Positions 1 through 4,724 of a stretch of 5,808 bases of DNA are shown here, piece after piece. The stretch covers positions 1-5,808 of the forward strand of contig DICX01000063.1 in assembly GCA_002417825.1 (NCBI GenBank), given 5' to 3'. Source of the stretch: Lactobacillus sp. UBA5815. Its GTDB lineage: Bacteria > Bacillota > Bacilli > Lactobacillales > Lactobacillaceae. The notes beneath the pieces are model-generated. The model saw nothing but the letters and a program-made list of their open reading frames with translations. It was not told the DNA's origin and did not search any database. Within the stretch, counting starts at the first letter, position 1; every line of letters starts with the position of its first letter. A program made the translations under genes and the position numbers.

Positions 1-25
1 AGCGTCAGATTGGTATAAGAGCCAG
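1..25 (+). other. Nextera/Tn5 mosaic-end adapter remnant (non-genomic)
   Basis: Bases 7-25 read AGATTGGTATAAGAGCCAG. The 19-bp Tn5 mosaic end used in Nextera libraries is AGATGTGTATAAGAGACAG, so 16 of 19 bases match, with mismatches at 11, 12 and 22. The six bases before it (AGCGTC) also match the Nextera read-1 transposase adapter immediately upstream of the mosaic end, giving 22 of 25 in total. The 16S rRNA similarity stops at about base 28, exactly where the adapter begins. This is a library artefact left at a contig end that breaks inside an rRNA operon. Bases 26-27 fit neither side cleanly. Confidence 0.9.
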
Positions 26-27
26 CC

Positions 28-146
28 TCCGCCGCTCGCGTCTCACGCTTTCGCCCGAAGGCTTCCACGTGTTCCGCTCGCTCGACTTGCATGTATTAGG
101 CACGCCGCCAGCGTTCGTCCTGAGCCAGGATCAAACTCTCATCTTT
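28..146 (-). rRNA. rrs: 16S ribosomal RNA, 5' end only (partial)
   Basis: Read on the minus strand, the sequence contains the universal 27F site AGAGTTTGATCCTGGCTCAG (139 down to 120), followed by the conserved stretch through GGCGGCGTGCCTAATACATG and then AAGTCGAGCG. Counting from the 27F site (E. coli position 8) puts the mature 5' end at about 146. The V1 region is short: a hairpin with CACG/CGTG ends (44-47 with 68-71) is capped by GCC-UUCG-GGC (53-62), an extra-stable UUCG-type loop. The gene is cut after GAGCGGCGGA, just before the conserved GGGTGAGTAACACG block, where adapter sequence replaces it. The remaining roughly 1.4 kb of 16S, and any 23S, 5S and tRNA genes, lie beyond the contig. 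The sequence is Firmicutes-like, compatible with Lactobacillaceae, but too short for a genus call. Confidence 0.96.
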
Positions 147-323
147 TCTTGAGCTTGATTGCTTTGCTCTTCACGATTTTTTTGATTTGTTCGTTCAAAT
201 TTATTTGCTTGCGAATTGACTTCGCTTCTTGTTGCTTTGGGGTTTGTCCCCCCGCACACACTTTTCTGCGAAACTTTGTTCAGTTTTCAAGGTGCTAGCT
301 GCAAGCCTTCCGACTCACAACAT
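147..323 (-). promoter_or_regulatory. rRNA operon leader with conserved Firmicutes leader motif
   Basis: This is the transcribed spacer between promoter P2 and mature 16S. On the minus strand, 292 down to 274 reads CCTTGAAAACTGAACAAAG, nearly identical to the TTTGAAAACTGAACAAA-type element found upstream of rRNA genes in many Bacilli and associated with antitermination and rRNA processing. The rest is A-rich on the transcribed strand and has two small hairpins: GCGAA/TTCGC (211-225) and GGGG/CCCC (239-251). Neither is followed by a run of U in the direction of rRNA transcription, so they look like leader structure rather than terminators. The role of the motif is inferred from similarity. No protein-coding gene is supported here. 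Confidence 0.75.
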
Positions 324-329
324 TTATAT

Positions 330-358
330 ATCTTAGTCATCTGTCACGCGATTGTCAA
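330..358 (-). promoter_or_regulatory. rRNA promoter P2
   Basis: The minus strand shows a perfect -35 box TTGACA (358-353), a 17-base spacer and a -10 box TAAGAT (335-330). Directly upstream of the -35 box is an A-rich tract (GAAAAAAAG, about 371-363) in the position of an UP element. Transcription should start near 323, giving a leader of about 177 nucleotides. The position, consensus quality and spacing from P1 match the usual tandem promoters of Firmicutes rrn operons. Confidence 0.85.
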
Positions 359-417
359 GAACTTTTTTTCGCTCTTGACTGCCCTGACAGACGGCCGCCG
401 CTCTCGCAGCTCTTAAA

Positions 418-446
418 ATGTTATCACTTTCCCTGCCGCTTGGCAA
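418..446 (-). promoter_or_regulatory. rRNA promoter P1
   Basis: The minus strand shows -35 TTGCCA (446-441, five of six consensus), a 17-base spacer and -10 TAACAT (423-418). It lies 88 bases upstream of P2, a typical distance for tandem rrn promoters in Bacilli. Transcription would start around 410-412, where G residues are available at 412 and 410. An A/T-rich stretch (447-460) precedes the -35 box and could act as an UP element. Confidence 0.72.
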
Positions 447-457
447 ATCATTTTTAA

Positions 458-471
458 TCTCATTAATGAGA
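458..471. repeat. 14-bp perfect palindrome upstream of rrn P1
   Basis: TCTCATTAATGAGA is a perfect inverted repeat with no spacer. It lies 11 bases upstream of the P1 -35 box, about -47 to -60 from the P1 start, and roughly 160 bases upstream of yumC on the other side. A dimeric regulator could bind it, or it could be chance in A/T-rich DNA. I do not recognise it as a known operator. Confidence 0.4.
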
Positions 472-618
472 AGTTGATTGCCTCGCAACGTTTTTAAATA
501 TTACACTTTATTTGAGCGATTGGCAAGTTGTTTATTCAAAATAATTCAGGACTTACTTTCTTCTACTATTCTTAAATGCAGTTTCAACGATTTCGTGTTA
601 AAGTTAAAAACACACTAT
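472..618 (+). other. Upstream region of the yumC operon, no clear promoter
   Basis: This A/T-rich stretch must carry the promoter of the plus-strand operon, because the rRNA operon diverges from it. I found no convincing pair of boxes. TTGATT (474-479) and TTGGCA (520-525) could be -35 elements, but neither is followed at 16-18 bases by a good -10. No RNA gene, riboswitch or credible coding frame is visible. An open frame running through here into yumC is out of frame with that gene and has no recognisable protein features. Confidence 0.5.
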
Positions 619-626
619 AGGAGGTG
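619..626 (+). promoter_or_regulatory. Shine-Dalgarno sequence of yumC; decides the start codon
   Basis: AGGAGGTG is complementary over all eight bases to the usual 3' end of Firmicutes 16S rRNA (CACCUCCU). It is followed by six bases (GGCAAA) and then ATC at 633, which is ideal spacing. The GTG at 624-626 forms the last three bases of this element, so it is unlikely to serve as a start. An in-frame TAG at 618-620 closes the frame just upstream. Confidence 0.85.
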
Positions 627-632
627 GGCAAA

Positions 633-1613
633 ATCAAAGAATATGACGTTGCTATCATTGGTGGTGGCCCTGTTGGTTTGTTTACAGGCTATTTTGCACA
701 GCTACATGGCTTATCCGCGATTGTGATCGAAGCTTTGTCACGCTTTGGCGGACAGCCACAAGTCATGTACCCGCAAAAAAAGATACAAGACATTCCTGGA
801 CTTATCGGGATATCTGGACATGAGTTGACGCAGCGGCTTTTAAAAGCTGATAATGAATCAGGTGTTGCGTTACGCTTTGGAAGCAAAGTAACCCATATTG
901 AGCATAAAAATGAAATCTTTGAAATCAATCATGAGATTCAAGCACGATCACTTATCATTGCAACTGGGGCAGGTGCTTTTAATCCTAAAAAACTGCCATT
1001 ACGTGTCGATCAAAACGTTGAAGCTCATTTACACTATACTTTAGTGCATCCTGATCATCTTAAAGGAAAACGGATTGCTGTATTCGGCGGTGGCGATTCT
1101 GCGCTGGATTTTGCGCTTGCACTTGCTCCTGATAATAAGGTCGTCATCATTCATCGCCGTGATCAATTTCGCGGACTTGAATCCAGTTTGGCGAGATTGA
1201 GAGCAGATCCTAATGTCAGTTTTTTGACACCTTTTCTTCCCAAAGCGATCACTTGGGAAAAAGATGCTTTGAATGTGACGCTTAAACAAGTTGGAAGCAG
1301 TGAGCTTTTAACAGAACGCTTTGATGAAGCAATGGTTGCTTATGGTTTTCGCGCTAACAATGACCTTGCTTCAATGATGAAAATAGAAACGCAATCTCAT
1401 TTGATTCAAACTGATCGTCTCTTTAGAACGAACATCCCTAAAATTTATGCGATCGGCGATGCCATCGGTTATGAAGGACGCGTGCCGATCATTGCATTAG
1501 GCTTTGGTGAAAGTCAGATTGCGGTCACACAAATCGTTAGTCAGCTTTTCCCTGAAAAAAAGATCACGATTCATTCCACTGCAATGAAACCTATCATAAG
1601 AAAGGAACCTTAA
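633..1613 (+). CDS. yumC: Ferredoxin/flavodoxin-NADP+ reductase type 2 (YumC family), probable AUC start
   Basis: A cytosolic flavoenzyme that moves electrons between NADPH and ferredoxin or flavodoxin. Numbered from the ATC start (326 residues, close to B. subtilis YumC), it has the N-terminal FAD dinucleotide fold VAIIGGGPVGLF (GGGPVG 10-15), the central NADPH site VFGGGDSALDFA (GGGDSA 152-157) with HRRDQFR (174-180) for the 2'-phosphate, and the C-terminal FAD motif YAIGDA (272-277), then a conserved GFGESQIA (290-297). The thioredoxin reductase CxxC is absent, so this is an FNR rather than TrxB. No canonical start other than GTG 624 is available, and that codon lies within the Shine-Dalgarno sequence. 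Starting at ATC 633 gives MKEYDVAIIGGG, a normal family N-terminus; the alternative is a sequencing error of ATG. It is the first gene of an operon whose next start lies one base after its TAA. Confidence 0.93.
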   Translation: MKEYDVAIIGGGPVGLFTGYFAQLHGLSAIVIEALSRFGGQPQVMYPQKKIQDIPGLIGISGHELTQRLLKADNESGVALRFGSKVTHIEHKNEIFEINHEIQARSLIIATGAGAFNPKKLPLRVDQNVEAHLHYTLVHPDHLKGKRIAVFGGGDSALDFALALAPDNKVVIIHRRDQFRGLESSLARLRADPNVSFLTPFLPKAITWEKDALNVTLKQVGSSELLTERFDEAMVAYGFRANNDLASMMKIETQSHLIQTDRLFRTNIPKIYAIGDAIGYEGRVPIIALGFGESQIAVTQIVSQLFPEKKITIHSTAMKPIIRKEP

Positions 1614-1614
1614 A

Positions 1615-2142
1615 ATGAAAAATCCTGAAAATTTTTATCAACTAACCGTAAACCTCCTCAATGAACGTGGGGTCAAATTAAGTGACATTGAGGAGCTCGT
1701 TTATGGTCTGCAAAAAGCTTACATCCATCCTTTAACACACGAAGCGATGCAAGAAAGTATCCATAAGATTTTGCAAAAACGTGAAGTACAGAACGCAGTT
1801 ATCACCGGTGTAGAGCTGGACAAATTGGCCGAACAACACAAGCTTTCTGAACCGCTGCAATCAATTATGGAAAAAGATGAGCCGCTTTATGGCTGTGATG
1901 AAGTTCTCACGTTCTCGATCACGAATCTTTATGGTTCGATCGGATTCACGAACTATGGTTACATCGACAAAGTCAAACCCGGCATCTTAAAATGGCTCAA
2001 CGACAAATCGACTGGACGGGTCAACGTCTTTTTAGACGATTTGGTCGGTGCCATTGCTGCCGCTGCTGCATCGCGTCTTGCACATACGAATCCAGATCTA
2101 GAAGATGACAGCATTTATTCATCCCCTAAAAATGAGGACTGA
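1615..2142 (+). CDS. yutG: PgpA-family phosphatase-like protein (YutG)
   Basis: A 175-residue soluble protein closely resembling B. subtilis YutG, of the phosphatidylglycerophosphatase A family (PF04608), which also includes the alpha-ribazole phosphatase CobZ. Recognisable blocks are KREVQNAVITGVELD (55-69), LYGCDEVLTFSITNLYGSIG (91-110), FTNYGYIDKVKPGI (111-124) and FLDDLVGAIAAAAASRLAH (139-157). The last, with paired Asp 141-142, corresponds to the acidic C-terminal motif of PgpA. It lacks the membrane segments of E. coli PgpA. Whether Firmicutes YutG truly dephosphorylates phosphatidylglycerophosphate is uncertain to me; the family is clear, the substrate is inferred. Start ATG has AAGGA eight bases upstream, inside the yumC end, so it is translationally coupled. 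The last 20 residues are acidic and look disordered. Confidence 0.9.
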   Translation: MKNPENFYQLTVNLLNERGVKLSDIEELVYGLQKAYIHPLTHEAMQESIHKILQKREVQNAVITGVELDKLAEQHKLSEPLQSIMEKDEPLYGCDEVLTFSITNLYGSIGFTNYGYIDKVKPGILKWLNDKSTGRVNVFLDDLVGAIAAAAASRLAHTNPDLEDDSIYSSPKNED

Positions 2143-2144
2143 CT

Positions 2145-2801
2145 ATGGTTCCTGAACTGATTGATTTCGTTTTACATATCGACAAACATTTAGTCGGAAT
2201 CCTACAGCAATTTGGTGATTGGACCTATCTGATTTTTTTCATCGTGTTGTTCATCGAAACCGGCATCGTCATTTTCCCCTTTCTGCCCGGTGATTCATTG
2301 ATTTTTGCCGCAGCGGCTATGGCCGCGAATCCGCATTATCCGCTCGACATTTGGATCTCATATGCAATTTTTATCTTGGCGGCCATCTTAGGTGACAGTG
2401 CAAATTATGAGATCGGTAAATGGTCTGCCACTGCAGGGGAAAAACACGCTTTTTTCAATCGTTTGATCGATCAACGAAAACGACTTGCAGCTGAAAAATT
2501 CTTCGAGCGCCATGGCGGGAAAACGATCGTCATTGGCCGATTCATTCCTTTTATTCGGACATTCGTTCCTTTCGTTTCAGGAGCAAGCAAGATGCATTAC
2601 CTTCATTTTTTGCTTTATAACGTAATTGGCGCACTAGCCTGGGTATCGCTCTTCTGTGGATTGGGCTTCTTCTTTGGCAATATTCCAATCGTTCAACAGC
2701 ATTTTTCAATCTTGGTTTTAGTGATCGTCTTCATTTCTATCATCCCAATTTTGATCATCGGTCTCAAAAAGAAGCTTGCATTAAAAAAAGAACTCCATTA
2801 G
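2145..2801 (+). CDS. dedA: DedA-family integral membrane protein (VTT/SNARE-associated domain)
   Basis: A 218-residue polytopic membrane protein of the DedA superfamily (PF09335). Some members translocate lipid carriers such as undecaprenyl phosphate (UptA) or phosphatidylethanolamine (PetA). Family hallmarks: an acidic Glu 39 and FLPGDS (46-51) in the first re-entrant region, GDSANYEIG (83-91), then the signature GRFIPFIRTFVPFVSGASKM (131-150) with Arg 132 and Arg 138, ending in YNVIGALAW (158-166). Hydrophobic stretches lie at about 28-60, 68-82, 127-148, 155-178 and 186-206, followed by a lysine-rich cytoplasmic tail. Start ATG has GAGG seven bases upstream and follows the yutG stop by two bases. 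The final codons form the left arm of the operon terminator. Undecaprenyl phosphate recycling is plausible in a Gram-positive bacterium, but substrate cannot be read from sequence. Confidence 0.93.
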   Translation: MVPELIDFVLHIDKHLVGILQQFGDWTYLIFFIVLFIETGIVIFPFLPGDSLIFAAAAMAANPHYPLDIWISYAIFILAAILGDSANYEIGKWSATAGEKHAFFNRLIDQRKRLAAEKFFERHGGKTIVIGRFIPFIRTFVPFVSGASKMHYLHFLLYNVIGALAWVSLFCGLGFFFGNIPIVQQHFSILVLVIVFISIIPILIIGLKKKLALKKELH

Positions 2802-2814
2802 GAGTTCTTTTTTT
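2783..2814. terminator. Bidirectional intrinsic terminator between convergent operons
   Basis: A perfect 14-bp inverted repeat (2783-2796 with 2801-2814) surrounds a four-base loop ATTA. The core is GAACTCC/GGAGTTC, with seven A on the left and seven T on the right, so both strands give a stem followed by a U tract. The left arm encodes the last residues of DedA and the TAG stop (2799-2801) spans the loop and the first base of the right arm. It also sits just beyond the stop of the converging lit gene (2819), so one element ends both operons. Confidence 0.93.
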
Positions 2815-2818
2815 AGAA

Positions 2819-3427
2819 CTATTTTCCTTTTAACAAAAAACGGGCAAAGAACAGTTCATAAATCACACCAGCACAAGCAAAACAAGCCGCAAAAAAACCT
2901 TCTGTCAACACATCGATGATTGGATCTGTCTGTGGATTGAACAGCCATGTCGTATTGCTAAATAACAGCTCATGGAACACGACGAAAAAGCGGTCAAAAT
3001 TCGTCATTGCGAACGGTAGAACGATGAAAGGCACCAACATCAAGATCAAAGCCTCTGTCTTATTCAACATCATAAAATGTTTTTCATGACGCCAATGTGC
3101 ATAACCAGAAAGAATAACGCCAAACAAAAAAACAACAAGTGCCAGCTGAAAAAGAAGTTTACATTCATAAAAATGTGTCGCCGCAGACGGCGAAGTGGGA
3201 AAATTGGTCATTTTTAGAACTTTTTCAAAGGGCCACAACAAATAGACAAGCAATTGTGTGTAATTGTGCATAATCACAGAAAGCGGTTGATGAACGAGCG
3301 CAGCTGTTTTCTGCAGTTGAATGAACACCGCCAAAAGCGGCCAGCTTAAAATAATCGTACCGATGACGCTGCTTGCCAACGCTAACAAAAAATTATAACT
3401 CAGTCGACTGATTGGATTTTTCCTCAT
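2819..3427 (-). CDS. lit: TIGR01906/DUF1461 membrane protein, probable lipoprotein intramolecular transacylase (Lit)
   Basis: A 202-residue membrane protein with four hydrophobic segments at about 13-38, 91-109, 125-141 and 175-193, counted from the ATG. After the third segment comes the family signature FDRFFVVFHELLFSNTTWLF (144-163) followed by NPQTDPI. This matches the TIGR01906/DUF1461 family. As I recall, members in Enterococcus faecalis and Bacillus cereus were shown to be Lit, which moves an acyl chain from the lipid part of a lipoprotein to its N-terminal cysteine, giving lyso-form lipoproteins. Candidate catalytic histidines are His 85 (in SAATHFYECK) and His 152 (in VVFHELLF), both facing the outer side in a simple topology. 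Start choice: ATG 3427 overlaps the yutF stop as ATGA, preferred over an upstream GTG at 3436. Family assignment is firm; the enzymatic role is by homology. Confidence 0.85.
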   Translation of the reverse strand: MRKNPISRLSYNFLLALASSVIGTIILSWPLLAVFIQLQKTAALVHQPLSVIMHNYTQLLVYLLWPFEKVLKMTNFPTSPSAATHFYECKLLFQLALVVFLFGVILSGYAHWRHEKHFMMLNKTEALILMLVPFIVLPFAMTNFDRFFVVFHELLFSNTTWLFNPQTDPIIDVLTEGFFAACFACAGVIYELFFARFLLKGK

Positions 3428-4197
3428 AGCTGCCACTCGCTTAAATCATCAACGATATGTGTCGGTGCAGTTTTGCCAACCAATTCAGAACGACGCGTCA
3501 CACCTGTCAGCGTCAAAAGCGTATCCACATGACTATTGATGCCTGCTTGAATATCCGTTTGGTAATTGTCACCGACGATAAGCGTCTCATCCTTTGAAAA
3601 ATGGAACTTTTGTAAAGCCATGTCAATAATGACTGACGACGGCTTGCCGATATAAAAAGGTTTGACGCCTGTCGCTGCCGCGATCATCGCACATTGTGAA
3701 CCATTTCCAGGCAACAATTCATCAGCAATTGGCAAGTTCAAATCTGCATTCGTCCCGATAAAACGAGCCCCTTGGCGAATGGCTTTAACAGCGACACGGA
3801 TCTTATGATAGGTCAAGTCTGTATCCATCCCGACAATGACAAAATCGGGTTTCTGATCATCAATCAAAAAATGCGTATTTTCCCAAAAAGCGCTTTTCAA
3901 GCCAATTTGGCCAATCAAGTAAACGTGATAGGGCTTTTGTTGTGGATAATGCTGTTCCAAATAACTCATGCAAGCCAAACATGGGGTATAAACATGCGCA
4001 ACATCTGTCGTAATACCATGCGTCTTCAGTTTATCCACTACCATTTGAGGTGTCCGCGTCGTATTATTCGTTAAAAAGACATAATCGAACTGTTCCTTTT
4101 GAAGTCGCTGAACAAACTCACTACCTGTTGGAATCGTTTGATCACCACGATAAACTGTTCCATCAAGATCAATCAAAAAAGATCGGTACTTCGTCAC
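3424..4197 (-). CDS. yutF: NagD-like HAD-superfamily phosphatase (YutF, TIGR01457)
   Basis: A 257-residue cytosolic sugar- or nucleotide-phosphate phosphatase of HAD subclass IIA. All catalytic motifs are visible: motif I FLIDLDGTV (7-15) with nucleophile Asp 10 and acid/base Asp 12; motif II LTNNTT (42-47); motif III Lys 185 in FYIGKP; motif IV IVGDNYQTDI (207-216) with the Mg2+-binding Asp 210 and Asp 215. The C2 cap lies between motifs II and III and includes TNADLNLPIADELLPGNGS (149-167). Substrate is unknown; relatives act on small phosphorylated metabolites. The start is GTG, overlapping the yutD TGA as GTGA, with a good GAGGTGA Shine-Dalgarno about six bases upstream. This neighbourhood with yutD is shared with B. 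subtilis. Confidence 0.93.
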   Translation of the reverse strand: MTKYRSFLIDLDGTVYRGDQTIPTGSEFVQRLQKEQFDYVFLTNNTTRTPQMVVDKLKTHGITTDVAHVYTPCLACMSYLEQHYPQQKPYHVYLIGQIGLKSAFWENTHFLIDDQKPDFVIVGMDTDLTYHKIRVAVKAIRQGARFIGTNADLNLPIADELLPGNGSQCAMIAAATGVKPFYIGKPSSVIIDMALQKFHFSKDETLIVGDNYQTDIQAGINSHVDTLLTLTGVTRRSELVGKTAPTHIVDDLSEWQL

Positions 4198-4724
4198 TTT
4201 TCTTCACCTCTTCTTCGAATGATAAAATGTCGATTATTATGATGAACGATTTCTTCGTGTTTGGCTGCTGATGACTCGGATTTAGCGACATCATTCTTTT
4301 TGTTTTTGAATCGCTCGTTTCTTTTGGCATGAGGGCGGTGAAGGCGGTCTCTTTTCCTAACTTTTATGGTCAACCGCTTTAAAACAAAATAAGCACTTCC
4401 TGGATTGACGTATTCCATCAAGTAATCTGCGATTGCATCCGCTTTTTTGTCAATAGCCACATGAGGACGTGCTTTCAAAAATCCTTTTAATCGCAAATGC
4501 GTGCTTGAAACATCCCCCACGATATAATCGTACTGATCTAAATATGGGTCATATTTTGCTTTCATCTGTTCGATATCAAAAGCTTCATGATGGTTAACCA
4601 ATAAAACATAACGTTGCTGATCGATCATCACCTGATTTTCAGACAACCATTTTACTTTTGCCAACGGATGCCGCAAAACAGGAGCAGGCGCAGAAGTCTT
4701 CTCATTTTTCTTATCAGGATTCAT
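4194..4724 (-). CDS. yutD: YutD-family protein (DUF1027)
   Basis: A 176-residue cytosolic protein of unknown function, of the YutD family (PF06265). The conserved core is about residues 25-120, with YDYIVGD (65-71), LRLKGF (77-82) and IADYLMEYVNPGSAYFVLKR (98-117). From about 119 the protein becomes strongly basic (KVRKRDRLHRPHAKRNERFKN begins at 121) and ends in RRRGEEK. Such a charged tail suggests nucleic acid or ribosome contact, but this is inference. The ATG start has AAGGA about seven bases upstream and lies 11 bases inside the end of yunD. No signal peptide or membrane segment is present. Confidence 0.88.
   Translation of the reverse strand: MNPDKKNEKTSAPAPVLRHPLAKVKWLSENQVMIDQQRYVLLVNHHEAFDIEQMKAKYDPYLDQYDYIVGDVSSTHLRLKGFLKARPHVAIDKKADAIADYLMEYVNPGSAYFVLKRLTIKVRKRDRLHRPHAKRNERFKNKKNDVAKSESSAAKHEEIVHHNNRHFIIRRRGEEK

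Noticed and set aside
1..27. A genuine Tn5/IS50 insertion end in 16S rRNA
   Set aside because: The match extends beyond the mosaic end into Nextera adapter bases (AGCGTC), and it lies exactly at the contig edge, which is diagnostic of library adapter rather than a transposon.
239..251. GGGG/CCCC hairpin in the rRNA leader as a terminator or riboswitch
   Set aside because: The stem is only four base pairs and no U tract follows in the transcribed direction. It sits inside a normal rRNA leader.
216..416. Open frame of 66 codons across the rRNA leader and promoters
   Set aside because: It lies antisense to the rRNA leader and both rrn promoters, starts with no Shine-Dalgarno and resembles no protein I know.
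624..626. GTG as the yumC start codon
   Set aside because: It is part of the AGGAGGTG Shine-Dalgarno itself, with no room for ribosome spacing, and no other Shine-Dalgarno lies upstream. ATC at 633 fits both spacing and family N-terminus better.
478..726. Open frame of 82 codons upstream of and overlapping yumC
   Set aside because: It runs out of frame into the yumC FAD-binding region, has no good Shine-Dalgarno, and its C-terminal part is only a shifted reading of yumC.
633..1613. Thioredoxin reductase (TrxB)
   Set aside because: The FAD and NADPH motifs are shared, but the redox-active CxxC before the NADPH domain is absent, and the C-terminal GFGE motif fits YumC-type FNR.
3434..3436. 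GTG start for the TIGR01906 protein, three codons upstream of the ATG
   Set aside because: The ATG at 3427 forms a classic ATGA overlap with the yutF stop. The GTG adds only MAA and has no better ribosome-binding site.
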